From NCBI RefSeq assembly GCF_029027965.1, contig NZ_CP119082.1:1158001-1222000 (forward strand): a stretch of DNA of 64,000 bases. The letters are read 5' to 3'. Under the pieces are notes generated by a model, which saw only the letters and a list, made by a program, of their open reading frames with translations, was not told the DNA's origin and did no database searches. How positions within the stretch are numbered: the first letter of the stretch is position 1; the number at the start of each line of letters is the position of its first letter. Positions 34,625 to 44,313 of the stretch are shown piece by piece. This DNA is from Paracoccus sp. S3-43 (lineage in GTDB: Bacteria > Pseudomonadota > Alphaproteobacteria > Rhodobacterales > Rhodobacteraceae). The translations under genes were made by a program, and so were the position numbers.

Positions 34625-35361
34625 GGTCACCCCACGAACCCGCGACGGGATGGTTGAATCCCTGAGAGTTCTTAAGGCTTGCCGTAAGACCGCTGTCACT
34701 GCGCGGCGTGTGGCCTTGCAGATGATCCACAACACGATCGTCTGCGCGCCCGATATCCTGCGCGATCAGCTCCGCCATATGACACGGATGCAGTTGGTGC
34801 GGACACTGGCCGCCTGGCGTCCGGATCTGACAGCCTATCGTGAAGTCGAGGCCGCCTATCGCATCAGCCTCAAGTCGCTCGCCCGTCGCTATATCGAACT
34901 GCACGATGAGATTGCCGACCTCGACATGATGATCAAAGCGATTGTCGAGGACCTGGCCCCTGAACTCGTCGCCCGCAACTCCATCGGCCACAACGGCGCC
35001 GCTCAACTGCTGCTTACGGCGGGCGACAATCCGGAACGCCTCAAGTCCGAAGCCAGCTTTGCCGCTCTGTGCGGCGCCAGCCCGGTCCCTGCATCATCAG
35101 GGAAGACCGTCCGACATCGTCTGAACCGCGGGGGCGATCGCGCGGCCAACAGCGCGCTGCACATCATTGCGATCGGCCGGCTCAGGACCGATGAGAAAAC
35201 CAAGACCTATGTGGCCCGGCGCATCGCCGAAGGGCATAGCAAGCTGGAAGCCATCCGCAGCTTGAAACGCTACATTGCACGCGAGGTCTTCGGTATCATC
35301 ATGCGCCGACAGCAGGACATCAACCGCACTCGCATTGCCGCTTGACAAACAGAAGGGCGTC
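34625..35361 (+). mobile_element. 5'-truncated IS110-family transposase copy
   Basis: The last 237 residues of an IS110 transposase (from about TPRTRDGMVESLRVLKACRK to TRIAA) read on the plus strand. The sequence equals the complete copy at 39481-40216 over 736 bases in inverted orientation. The 5' third is missing. The element end CAGAAGGGCGT is joined to IS3 DNA at 35361. It forms a long inverted pair with the second copy and could mediate inversion. Confidence 0.9.
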
Positions 35362-35711
35362 CGAGGCAGCCAATACCTGTCGATCCGATATACCGAACGG
35401 CTGGCTGAGGCAGGCATCGACACCTCGGTCGGCAGCGTCGGGGACTCCTATGACAATGCCCTCGCGGAAAGCATCATTGGTCTGTTCAAGACCGAGGTCA
35501 TCAAGTTCCTCGGACCCTGGAAGTCCGTCGGTCAGGTCGAATGGGAAACCTTGAAATGGGTCGACTGGTATAACAAGACGCGCCTGCACAGCGCCATCGG
35601 TTACGTCACGCCGAACGAAGCAGAGGAGGCCTTCTACGCAAGCTTGAACGCAGCCGAAAAAGCAGCCTAATCATTGAACCACAAACTCTCCGGTAAACCC
35701 AGGGCGGTTCA
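35362..35711 (+). mobile_element. 3' fragment of an IS3-family element
   Basis: The frame continues from the IS110 end as RGSQYLSIRYTERLAEAGI and goes on to LHSAIGYVTPNEAEEAFY, the C-terminal half of an IS3 orfB with the DDE Glu region. It stops at 35670. A terminal repeat TGAACCGCCCTGGGTTTACC (minus reading) ends at 35711, where the phage gene resumes. The front half is gone. Confidence 0.85.
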
Positions 35712-38032
35712 GTGGGGCCAGCATAGAAGTCCGAGACCAGTGTCCCGATCCGGGCGCGACTGCCGAACGTGGTCAGCAACTCGAAGCCATCCGTGGAAGG
35801 GCTGCGGAACACCGCCATCTCGCCGGGCCAGGGAACCGCGTGCGCCGCAATGAGGGGCCGATGCGCGGGCTGGTCCTCGGTCAGTTGCGGCAGGTCCATC
35901 AGCACCGCCTCCGGCGTGCCGAACACGACCGCCCGCGTCAGCGAGGCCGCGCGGGGATCGCCGGGCGGCAGATCGTAGGTCGCGCGGTCCTGGCGGACCG
36001 CCTCGATGCCGCGCGCCTCGGCGTCGGCGATCGAGACGAGCCGCAGATCGACCAGCCGCCCGTCATGCTCCAGCCGGATCGCGTCGGCCGGATCGAGCGC
36101 GAGCCGCGAGGGCGGCAGACGGAACGCCGCCGTCTCGCGGCCCACCCACGCCTCCATCAGCGCGCGGCGGCAGCGGCGTTCGGCTTCCTCGGGCGGCACG
36201 GCCATCAGGAAGGACTCGGACGCGATCCGGGTCGTGTCCACGGTGATCCGTCGCGCCTCGACGAGGGCCGCATCGTAATCCTCGTCGGCGCGGGCGACCT
36301 GCCATTTAAGCGCCTGCGGCAGTTCAGTCTCCTGGCCGCGCGTGAACCCGTCCCGCCAGTCCGAGAGCGGCATGTAGTTGTCGATGCCGATGAAGTCGGT
36401 GTTCGTGTCGGCCCAGAGCGGATCGAGATGGAAGAACACGTCGCCGCTGCCGTCGCCCGGCTGGTGCCCGAAGTATTCCGACCAGTCGGCGGCGTAGCCG
36501 ATCTTGGTGCCGGACCCGAGGATCGAGCGCACATCGGCGAGCAGATCCCGATAGGCCTGCACGGCGGGATAGGTGCTGGCCCCCGAGCGGATCGTCGTCA
36601 GCCCCGGCATCTCGGTGCCGATCAGGAAGGCGTCGACACCGCCCGCCGCCGCGCAGAGATGGGCGTAGTGCAGCACCATGCGCCGCAGGCCCCAGTCGCC
36701 GGACGGGCCGGTCCACGAAACCGACTGGCCCGAGACACTAAAGCTCGCGGGCGTCGCGGCTCCGAAGAAGCTCGCGACCTGCGCGTCGGCCGTGCCGGTC
36801 TTGTCGACGGTCCCTGCGAAGCCAGCGGCAGGCGAACAGGTGATCCGCCCCCGCCAGGGAAACGCGGGCTGGCCGGTCTCGGCGGCGTTGTCCGAATAGG
36901 GGTTCGGCAGACTGTTGCCGGGCGGCACGTCCATCAGGATGAAGGGATAGAATGTCACGCGCAGCCCGCGGGCCTTCATCTCCTGGATCGCCTGCACCAC
37001 GGCGAAGTCGGACGGCGTGCCGCCATAGACCGGGCGATCCTGATCGTCGCGGCTGACGAGGAAGGCACCGGCGCGGCTCACGCCATTCACCGACCAGCTG
37101 GCGGGCGTGGTCGACTTTGCGGACACCTCGACGCCCGGCCGCACCTTGCAGGATCCCGCCCGCAGATCGTCGCCGAACCACGCCACGACGAGGCTGACGC
37201 TCTCGACCGCAGGCGCCATCGCCTGCAGCCGGTCGAGCGCCTCCACCATGTCGGTGGAGTCGGCCAGCGCGTTCAGGTTCTCGGGTACCGTTGCGCCGCC
37301 ATCGGTCTTCCGGATCGCCTGCGTGGCATAGGTGAACTCGCCCGAGGCCGGGATCATGGTGACCGCGCGGGTCAGCCCCTCGGCGGTGTCGGGATCGGCC
37401 AGCGGCCGGAACACCTCGAAGGAGAGCTGCGGCAGGCGGTTGCCATAGGCGGAGAGCGCCAGTTCCTCGAAGACCACATAGGCGGAGCCGCGATAGGCAG
37501 GCGTGCCGGCCGCGCCCATCTTCGCCGCGATGAAGGGATCGGCGGTCTGGGCCTCGTCGCCCGGATACCAGCGCCAGGTGACGCCGGAGAGGTCCATCGG
37601 CTTGCCGTCGGCCCAGATGCGGCCGATGCCGGTGATGGGACCTTCACACAAGGCGACGGCGAAGCTCGCGTAGTACAGATACTCGGTCGTCTTGACCTTG
37701 CCGCCCCCGCCGCCCTTGCCGCCGCCCTGCGTGGTGGTCTTCGTCTCCTCGCGGAAATCCGTCGCCCAGATGATGTTGCCGCCCATCCGCATCCGGCCGT
37801 AGAGCCGCGGGATGACCGCGCCCTCGGTGGCCGAGGTGATGCGCAGCGTGTCGAGCCGAGCGCCTTCGATGCGCTGCGTGGGCGCCAGCGACGAGATGAT
37901 CCAGCTGTCGACGACCGAGCCGATGGTCGAGCCGATGAAGCCGCCGATGGTCGCGGCGCTGACGCCAAGGATTGCGCCGCCGATCGAACCGCCAATGGCG
38001 GCGCCAGCGGCACCGAGAACGAGGGTGGCCAT
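35712..38032 (-). pseudogene. N-terminal part of GTA host-specificity protein (gp15-like)
   Basis: About 773 residues are intact from the start MATLVLGAAGAAIGGSIGGAI to DFYAGPT, where IS3 DNA begins. The front is a glycine-rich membrane-like part, then tail-hub domains (TFDREET-like DFREETKTTT), and a glycoside-hydrolase-like TIM barrel around residues 330-600 (ALRVTFYPFILMDVPPG, HLDPLWADTNTDFIGIDNYM). The last 40 or so residues of the middle are absent before the C-terminal fragment at 34624. Together with gp14 and gp13 it belongs to the tail-assembly module. Disrupted, so no working tail hub. Confidence 0.9.
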
Positions 38033-38041
38033 GTCGGGGTC

Positions 38042-38476
38042 TCAGCGTTGCGGGAACAGGAAGGCGAAGGCAATGCGCCGTCGCCAGGATGGGGTAAGCG
38101 GTTCCTCGATCACGCCGAGCCGCTCATAAGCGTGGAGGAAGGTGGCGGGCCCGGTGAGGATCCCGACATGCTTGGCGATGGCGCGGGGCTTCATGCGGAA
38201 GAGGACCAGCGCGCCAGGTCCGGCGTCGCACGGGGCAATCTCAGCCATCATGCGCCGCGCGCCCTCGGCCAGAACCTCGCGCGGCCCGGTCTCACCCCAG
38301 TCCCGGCTGTAGGGCGGGATCGGGAACGGCTCGGGGCCCACCACTTCGCGCCAGACGCCCCGTGCCAGCCCGAGGCAATCGCAGCCGACACCGCGCAGGC
38401 TCGCTTGGTCGTGATACGGCGTGCCGAGCCAGGCCCGCGCAATGGTGATGACGCGGGCGGGATCGGCGGAGGTCAC
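38042..38476 (-). CDS. NlpC/P60-type tail peptidase (gp14-like)
   Basis: The protein has 144 residues. The NlpC/P60 core is GTPYHDQASLRGVGCDCLGL (catalytic Cys) with KPRAIAKHVGILTGPATFLH (His). In GTAs it digests peptidoglycan during injection. Start GTG at 38476 overlaps the gp13 stop (GTGA). It is followed by the host-specificity gene. The frame is complete. Confidence 0.9.
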   Translation of the reverse strand: MTSADPARVITIARAWLGTPYHDQASLRGVGCDCLGLARGVWREVVGPEPFPIPPYSRDWGETGPREVLAEGARRMMAEIAPCDAGPGALVLFRMKPRAIAKHVGILTGPATFLHAYERLGVIEEPLTPSWRRRIAFAFLFPQR

Positions 38477-39162
38477 AGCACGGACCCCTCATGCCCGCCA
38501 TCCTTGGTGGCGTAGCGCAGCACCGCATCTTGGCCGGGGATGTGCGGGAAGCCCCGGAAATTGGCGGTATTGGCGAACTTGTCGCTGCAGGTCTCAATAC
38601 GCTTGTCGCAACCTGCACGAATAATGAAGGCATCATCACCAGCGATGGACCGCACCGGCGCTTCCAGCAGTGTCACCACCGCGATGCCCTCCGTGACATC
38701 ATGTGCAATGACCTCCGCTCGCCGCCCGGTATTGGCCCCGCTAGTCCATTCGACGGTGCCAAAGGTGAACCGGCCGGAATTGAAGCCGCCGAGCCCCGAA
38801 GCTGTGAATGCCCGGTCTCGCAGAAGATCAAGGACGCCGCCTGTGCCCTTGAACGCTGGATCCTCCAAATCGACGCCGCAGCGCGCATCGCCGAGCGCGG
38901 CATCGCAGGTCGCCTGGAACGTCCGCCCGACCGTCTGCCCGAGCACATGCGCAAGCGAGCGAACCTCGGCGACGAAGGCCAGACGCCCACGCCGGATCTG
39001 GCCGATGGCACCGCGGCGCATCAATACGCGCTGGCCGGTGTCGGCCCAGTTTACCCGCCAGGCCTCTACCTCGGCATTGTCCCAGCGGCCGTCGAGGATG
39101 TCGGTCTCAGTGATACGGTCAGAGGTCAGCACGCCCTCGGCGTCCTGCGCATCGACCGAAAG
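38473..39162 (-). pseudogene. 5'-truncated DUF2163 tail protein (gp13-like)
   Basis: About 228 residues remain, beginning LSVDAQDAEGVLTSDRITE at the IS3 boundary. A normal DUF2163 protein has about 65 more residues before that point. The later region (CGVDLEDPAFKGTGGVLD, GCDKRIETCSDKFANTANFRGFPHIPGQD) is typical of the family. The IS3 insertion at 39163 removed the start; an internal ATG could only yield a short product. Confidence 0.85.
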
Positions 39163-39200
39163 TGGACCTGCACCGCTTCTGTTCCGGTCAGGTGCTCATG

Positions 39201-39479
39201 TTAAGCGGCCCTCTGCTCGAAGGCCACGGGTGATTTCCAGCCGAGGGCTGAGTGTTTGCGGCGCGGGTTGTAGAAGCCATTGATGTATTCGAAGAGGGCG
39301 ATCTCGACGTCGCGTCGGGTGTGCCATTCGCGCCTCCAGACCAGTTCGGCCTTCAGGGACTTGAAGAAGCTCTCGACGGCCGAGTTATCATAGCAGTTGC
39401 CCTTGCGGCTCATTGATACCTTGAACCCGTTTTTGCGGAGAAGTTTCTGGTAGTCATGGGCGCAGTATTGCGCGCCGCG
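39201..39479 (-). pseudogene. IS3 orfB, C-terminal part
   Basis: Residues RGAQYCAHDYQKLLRKNGF, followed by SRKGNCYDNSAVESFFKSLK (DDE glutamate part) and FYNPRRKHSALGWKSPVAF, are the end of an IS3 transposase. It resumes exactly where the IS110 element ends, so the ORF was whole before insertion. Confidence 0.85.
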
Positions 39480-39495
39480 GACGCCCTTCTGTTTG

Positions 39496-40575
39496 TCAAG
39501 CGGCAATGCGAGTGCGGTTGATGTCCTGCTGTCGGCGCATGATGATACCGAAGACCTCGCGTGCAATGTAGCGTTTCAAGCTGCGGATGGCTTCCAGCTT
39601 GCTATGCCCTTCGGCGATGCGCCGGGCCACATAGGTCTTGGTTTTCTCATCGGTCCTGAGCCGGCCGATCGCAATGATGTGCAGCGCGCTGTTGGCCGCG
39701 CGATCGCCCCCGCGGTTCAGACGATGTCGGACGGTCTTCCCTGATGATGCAGGGACCGGGCTGGCGCCGCACAGAGCGGCAAAGCTGGCTTCGGACTTGA
39801 GGCGTTCCGGATTGTCGCCCGCCGTAAGCAGCAGTTGAGCGGCGCCGTTGTGGCCGATGGAGTTGCGGGCGACGAGTTCAGGGGCCAGGTCCTCGACAAT
39901 CGCTTTGATCATCATGTCGAGGTCGGCAATCTCATCGTGCAGTTCGATATAGCGACGGGCGAGCGACTTGAGGCTGATGCGATAGGCGGCCTCGACTTCA
40001 CGATAGGCTGTCAGATCCGGACGCCAGGCGGCCAGTGTCCGCACCAACTGCATCCGTGTCATATGGCGGAGCTGATCGCGCAGGATATCGGGCGCGCAGA
40101 CGATCGTGTTGTGGATCATCTGCAAGGCCACACGCCGCGCAGTGACAGCGGTCTTACGGCAAGCCTTAAGAACTCTCAGGGATTCAACCATCCCGTCGCG
40201 GGTTCGTGGGGTGACCGTTCTCGCTCCAGCGAGGGCCGCATGTGCGGCATTCTGGGCATCGAGATCATCGTTCTTGCCGCGCCTGCGCCGGTCTTGCCGA
40301 TCAGGCGCGGTGATCTCGAGAACCTCGATCCCTGCGGCTTGCAGGAAGCGCAGGAGCCCCGCGCCGTAGCTGCCAGTGGATTCGATCCCCACGCGCTGAA
40401 GCTGGCCCAAACTGCGCATCCAAGCGAGCATCTGGCGATAGCCTTGTCGCGTCGCGGCAAAGCTGCTGGTTCCGAGGATTCGGTCATGGTTGTCAACGAC
40501 GGCGGCCACGTGCAAGTCCTTGTGCGTGTCGACGCCGCCGACAATACGGTTCGCGGTATTGCTTGTCTCGTGCAT
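39496..40575 (-). CDS. IS110-family transposase
   Basis: The protein has 359 residues. The DEDD domain opens with RIVGGVDTHKDLHVAAVVDN and has GRRGKNDDLDAQNAAHAAL as later acidic motif. The C-terminal domain carries RLKSEASFAALCGASPVPASSG with the active Ser region and the RLNRGGDRAANSALH motif. The frame is full length and the start ATG is supported. The element moves with RNA guidance in this family. Confidence 0.9.
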   Translation of the reverse strand: MHETSNTANRIVGGVDTHKDLHVAAVVDNHDRILGTSSFAATRQGYRQMLAWMRSLGQLQRVGIESTGSYGAGLLRFLQAAGIEVLEITAPDRQDRRRRGKNDDLDAQNAAHAALAGARTVTPRTRDGMVESLRVLKACRKTAVTARRVALQMIHNTIVCAPDILRDQLRHMTRMQLVRTLAAWRPDLTAYREVEAAYRISLKSLARRYIELHDEIADLDMMIKAIVEDLAPELVARNSIGHNGAAQLLLTAGDNPERLKSEASFAALCGASPVPASSGKTVRHRLNRGGDRAANSALHIIAIGRLRTDEKTKTYVARRIAEGHSKLEAIRSLKRYIAREVFGIIMRRQQDINRTRIAA

Positions 40576-40860
40576 GTCTGGGCCCTTTGAGTTGCAAGTT
40601 CCACAAGCTCCACCCCAACCGGATGCATGGACAGGACAGTCATGTGACCGGATCGGTCAGGCCCTTCTCGGGTCACAAGCAGCGGCGAGGCGCAGCCTCT
40701 CCGCAAGGCGTTCCTGGGCGGCCGACAGGTCCGGGGAAAGACACGGCGGTCGATCAGTGTGTGGGTCAAACCGCGCAGGACGCCTTGCGGCGCCAGCTTA
40801 CCAGACGGTCTATCGCTGTGAGAGTCAGGCCGCCCAAGAACTGGCAACCATCTTCTGACT
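40576..40860 (-). ncRNA. candidate bridge RNA region of the IS110 element
   Basis: The 285 bases before the transposase hold no ORF and have several stem-forming stretches, for example GAGGCTGCGCCTC and CGCCTTGCGG/CCGCAAGGCG. In this group the RNA that pairs donor and target is encoded here. Existence is inferred from position and family; its ends and loops are not resolved. Confidence 0.35.
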
Positions 40861-41441
40861 ATCCGTGTGATGAATACAGCCTGGTGGCGGGCGGCGCAGG
40901 GCAACAGCCATGTTCAGCGCCCTGATCGCCAGATCCTGTTTCATCCTGTTGCTGATAGCCCAGCCAATCACGCGCCTCGAGAACAGGTCGATGATGACGG
41001 CCAGATAAACCCAGCCCTCACGCGTCCAGATGTAGGTGATGTCGCCCGCCCACTTCTGGTTCGGGGCACTCGCCGAAAAGTCCTGTTGCAAGAGGTTCGG
41101 CGCGATGTTGAAGGCGTGATCGCTGTCGGTGGTGCGCTTGAACGCCGCTCGCTGCGGATGATGCGGATGCCGTTCTGGCGCATCAGACGGCCTACCCGAC
41201 GCTGTCCGACCCGCAGGCCCAGCTCGTTCAACTCTTCGGTCATCCGCGGCCTGCCGTAGCTGCCCAGGCTCAGCCGATGCTGTTCGCGGATATGCGCCAG
41301 GATCACCATGTCGCGCCGCTGACGGATGGACGGGGGCCTGCGCAGCCACGCGCGCAACCCGCGATCCGTTACGCCCATCATGCGACAGAGATGGCTGCGC
41401 GAAAGGCTGCCCCGATAGCTGGCAATGAACTGAAACCTCAC
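40861..41441 (-). pseudogene. IS3 orfB, N-terminal part (frameshifted)
   Basis: From GTG at 41441, [20 protein letters not shown] and the HTH-like start lead to [18 protein letters not shown] frame change near 41145-41155 then gives [19 protein letters not shown] and [14 protein letters not shown], with the end GCIHHTD at the IS110 insertion. The frameshift alone would disable it. Confidence 0.8.
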
Positions 41442-41713
41442 GGCTTTTGAGCCGCGAAGAACTGAGCCGCCTTTTTTAATACTTCCCTCTCCTCGCGCAA
41501 TATACGGTTCTCTTTCCGCAGCCGTTCATTCTCGCGCAGAAGATCGGCGTCCCGGTCAGGCACCTTCGCCTCATCGGAAATCGCCCGTATCCACTTGCCG
41601 AGCGTCGAAAGCCCAACCCCAAGATCAGACGCAACCTGACGTCTCGTCAGGCCGCTGGTGAGCGCGATGCGAACCGCATCCCGCTTGAACTCGTCGCCGT
41701 GTGTCGCTGCCAT
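41438..41713 (-). CDS. IS3 orfA (HTH protein)
   Basis: The protein has 91 residues. [21 protein letters not shown] and the leucine-zipper part [20 protein letters not shown] are typical of IS3 orfA. A run TTAAAAAAGG near the end is a usual -1 frameshift site joining orfA and orfB. Its stop overlaps the orfB GTG (GTGA). The protein itself looks intact. Confidence 0.85.
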   Translation of the reverse strand: MAATHGDEFKRDAVRIALTSGLTRRQVASDLGVGLSTLGKWIRAISDEAKVPDRDADLLRENERLRKENRILREEREVLKKAAQFFAAQKP

Positions 41714-41776
41714 ATCCTGTCTCCTTTGGTGAGAGCATCGCTCTCAGAAGACCGGAACGAAACCGGGGCAGGTCCA

Positions 41777-41897
41777 AAGCTCTCGGCGTCACGCGCCATG
41801 ATGGTTATGTTGACGCCTCCGCCTGCGCCGTAGCTCTGCGCCTCGCGCCGCGACAGCACGCGCTCGCCCCGCTGCAGGATCGCAGGAACCTCGTCGT
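41777..41897 (-). pseudogene. fragment of phage tape-measure C-terminus
   Basis: RHDEVPAILQRGERVLSRRE, continuing to GGGVNITIMARDAESF, is the typical ending of phage/GTA tape-measure proteins. Both ends are cut: on one side by the IS3 element, on the other by an out-of-frame join to the next fragment near 41900. Confidence 0.6.
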
Positions 41898-41908
41898 GGC
41901 GCAGCGCA

Positions 41909-42058
41909 CTGAACGACAGCCTCGATCTCGGCGCGGTGCTGGTAGTGGTAGCGTAGTGGCGAGAGCGTGACCTCCGGCTCGCCTGGCTCGCCGTCGCGCA
42001 GGATCAGCAGGCCTTCGGCCGGGACGCGCTCGGGCAGCACCTCACCGCGCAGGGCGGT
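41909..42058 (-). pseudogene. fragment of phage minor-tail-type protein
   Basis: ALRGEVLPERVPAEGLLILRD, followed by GEPEVTLSPLRYHYQHRAEI, matches a family often labelled acyl-CoA transferase in Rhodobacterales prophages, positioned in tail operons. Only about 50 residues remain. It is fused in frame to the capsid fragment before it. Confidence 0.55.
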
Positions 42059-42064
42059 GGCGGG

Positions 42065-42286
42065 CATCGCCGCCCGCGCCGCGCCCACCGCATCGACCGC
42101 CAGCGCCGCGCCGGTGCCCGCGAGGTTCTTGTGCGTGGTGTGGAACAGCGCGTTGCCGTCGGCCATGGCCGGGTTCGAGGTAATGATGCCCCAGACCACG
42201 TCCGACTCCAGCTGCGCGATGGAATTGCCGTACATTGCCGGGATCCGGGTGAAGGCGTCGAGATCATCGTTGATCAGCGTCTGGCG
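42065..42286 (-). pseudogene. fragment of major capsid protein
   Basis: About 74 residues (QTLINDDLDAFTRIPAMYGN, then SDVVWGIITSNPAMADGNAL) resemble the Mu-like or prohead-protease-fused capsid proteins of Rhodobacterales phages. It is joined in frame to an IS66 fragment on one side and the tail fragment on the other, so not functional. Confidence 0.6.
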
Positions 42287-42440
42287 CATGACCCCGTCGC
42301 GCACCTGTGGCCAGACGAACTTGCCGCCCTCGAGCCGCTTGTGAACCAGCACTATCCCGGTCTGATCCCAGATCAAGAGCTTGATCCGATCCGCCCGCTT
42401 CGCTCGGAACACAAAGGCGGCTCCGCAGAACGGGTCTCTG
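42286..42440 (-). pseudogene. IS66 TnpB fragment
   Basis: RDPFCGAAFVFRAKRADRIK, then GGKFVWPQVRDGVMR, is the core of IS66 TnpB. About 50 residues remain, with both ends replaced by other DNA. The TnpB end DGVMR runs straight into the capsid fragment. Confidence 0.7.
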
Positions 42441-42464
42441 GATAGTCCGGACCGGTTGTCCATG

Positions 42465-43085
42465 GCGCGACTTGCCGGCGGATTTCGGCAAGTGGAACTC
42501 AGTGTTCAAGCGGTTCCGGCGATGGGTAAAGGCCGATGCGTTCTACCGCATGTTCCGAGCCCTGGCTGAAGATGCCGATTTTGGATACGCCATGATCGAC
42601 GGCAGCATCGTCAAGGTTCACCGCCACGGACAGGGCGCAAAAGGGGGACGCAAAGCCAGGCCATCGGGCGCTCTCGCGGAGGGATAACAACCAAGATCAT
42701 GGCTTTGGCCGATGCGGTCGGCAACCTGACCGACTTTCGGCTGCTGCCGGGACAGGCCCATGATCTGCGCGGCACAGGGGCGCTGATCGATGGCCTGACG
42801 TGTGGCCAACTTCTTGCCGACCGGGCGTTCGATGCCGATTGGCTGCGCGAGGCGCTAACCGGTGCAGGGATCGAGCCGGTCATTCCGCCAAAGTCCAACC
42901 GCCGCTTCCCCGCCGAATTCGACCGCGAAACCTGCAAGTGGCGGCACCTGATCGAGAACCTCTTCGGCAGGCTCAAGGAATACAGAGGCATCGCCATGCG
43001 CTGCTGCAAGACTGATGAAAGTTTCAGCGCCTTCATTGCTCTCGCCGCAACCGTCATCCGACTCCGGTGAACGTCAACACACCCT
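42465..43085 (+). pseudogene. 5'-truncated IS5-family (IS427-type) transposase
   Basis: DFGKWNSVFKRFRRWVKADA, DFGYAMIDGSIVKVHRHGQG, then in another frame IMALADAVGNLTDFRLLPGQ and IENLFGRLKEYRGIAM are consecutive parts of one IS5-type transposase. The change of frame near 42640-42650 in AAAAGGGGG may be programmed. The N-terminal 80 or so residues are absent. The end reaches the stop codon of the GltS gene on the other strand. Confidence 0.8.
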
Positions 43086-44289
43086 AGCCGACCAGCGCCG
43101 AGATGATCAGCGCGTTGACGATATCGATGAAAAAGCCGCAGACCAGCGGCACGATCACAAAGGCCCGGTGCGCCGCGCCATGTTGCTGCGCCACGGCGGT
43201 CATATTGGCGATGGCGGTGGCGGTTGAGCCGAGCGTGATACCGCCAAACCCGGCCGAGATCACCGCCGCCTCATAATCGCGCCCCATCGCGGGGAACACG
43301 ACCCAAATCGTGAATCCGACCGTCAGCAGGATCTGCATCACAAGGGCGGCGGTAATGAACAGAAGGACGCCGTTCAGCTCCCAGACCTGCAGGCCCATCA
43401 GCGCCATGATCAGGAAAAGCCCGAGTGACAGATCCGAGATCAGCGCCAGCGCATCATCGACCCCAGGCCAGATCCGCCGCACTAACCGCCTCGGGGCCAG
43501 CGGCAAAAGGTTGCGCAGCACGATCCCCGCGACAAGGCAGCTGACAAAGGCTGGAAGCGTGACGCCGGCCGCCGTGATCGCCTCATGCAGCGCCAGCCCG
43601 ATCAGCACGGTGACATTCAGCGCCAGGATCGACCAGAGGATGCAGAAGTAATCCATCCGGACCGCGCGCCCCTCATTCGGAACGCCGATGTCCAGATCGC
43701 GCTTGTTTTCCGCCTTCAGCCCGCCCCGCCGGATCAGGAGCGCCGCAATCGGCCCGCCGATCACACAGGCCGCGATTAGCCCGACAGTATTGGCCGCGAC
43801 CCCCAGTTCCAGCGCATTCGTGATCCCCAGCTTTTCGGCGAATATCGGTGCCCAGGCCAGCGTGGTGCCAACGCCGCCGGTCAGCGAAACCGAGCCGACC
43901 ATCAGCCCGGTCTTCGGCTCCATTCCAAAGAGCCTCGCCAGCCCCATCCCCGCGAAGTTCTGCAAAAGGATGAAGCTGGTCGCAAGGATCAACAGGATCA
44001 CCAACGGCCTGCCCCCCGCAAGCAGCGTGCGGATATCGGATTTCAGCCCGATACCGGCAAAGAACACCAGCAGCAGGAAATCACGGATCCCCACCTCGAA
44101 TGAGACCTTCAGATCGAACAGCGCCCAGAGGAGCCCCGTTACCGCGATACAGAGAAAGCCGCCCGCCACCGGCTCGGGGATCGAATAGCGGCGCAGAAGA
44201 TCAATGTTCAGGGTCAGGATCTTGCCCGCGATCAGCAAGACCACGGCAAGATTGAAGGAATGGAAGGGATGAACCGTAAAGAAGGTCAC
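43084..44289 (-). CDS. gltS: sodium/glutamate symporter
   Basis: The protein has 401 residues and about ten to eleven membrane helices. Family motifs are GMEPKTGLMVGSVSLTGGVG and GGITLGSTATAIANMTAV, two related halves that form the transport core. It imports glutamate with Na+. The start is a GTG at 44289. The last codons lie at the IS5 remnant edge, so its terminator region was replaced, but the frame is complete. It is 92 bases downstream of fabI. Confidence 0.9.
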   Translation of the reverse strand: MTFFTVHPFHSFNLAVVLLIAGKILTLNIDLLRRYSIPEPVAGGFLCIAVTGLLWALFDLKVSFEVGIRDFLLLVFFAGIGLKSDIRTLLAGGRPLVILLILATSFILLQNFAGMGLARLFGMEPKTGLMVGSVSLTGGVGTTLAWAPIFAEKLGITNALELGVAANTVGLIAACVIGGPIAALLIRRGGLKAENKRDLDIGVPNEGRAVRMDYFCILWSILALNVTVLIGLALHEAITAAGVTLPAFVSCLVAGIVLRNLLPLAPRRLVRRIWPGVDDALALISDLSLGLFLIMALMGLQVWELNGVLLFITAALVMQILLTVGFTIWVVFPAMGRDYEAAVISAGFGGITLGSTATAIANMTAVAQQHGAAHRAFVIVPLVCGFFIDIVNALIISALVG

Positions 44290-44313
44290 GCGGCGGCGCC
44301 TGTCAGAATGCTG

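Larger units (their letters stand above)
39480..40860 (-). mobile_element. complete IS110-family element inside IS3 orfB
   Basis: About 1.38 kb. The junctions fall in the codons of the conserved HTDRGxQY motif of the IS3 transposase. The stop-side gap is only 15 bases, while the start side has about 285 noncoding bases, the IS110-group layout with the bridge RNA in the left end. Exact ends are uncertain by one to three bases. The same element (5'-truncated) sits at 34625-35361, also next to an IS3 orfB. Confidence 0.85.
39163..41776 (-). mobile_element. IS3-family element interrupted by IS110
   Basis: Imperfect terminal repeats of about 27 bases (39163-39189 and 41750-41776; TGGACCTG at one end, CAGGTCCA at the other) enclose orfA, orfB and, inside orfB, a complete IS110 element. 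Without the insert the element is about 1.23 kb, normal for IS3. Both flanks show AAG (39160-39162 and 41777-41779), compatible with a three-base target duplication. Confidence 0.85.

Noticed and set aside
40576..40860. Guide match: CGGATCG shared by the IS110 left end and its target
   Set aside because: Seven bases in a 285-base region can match by chance; not evidence of a guide.
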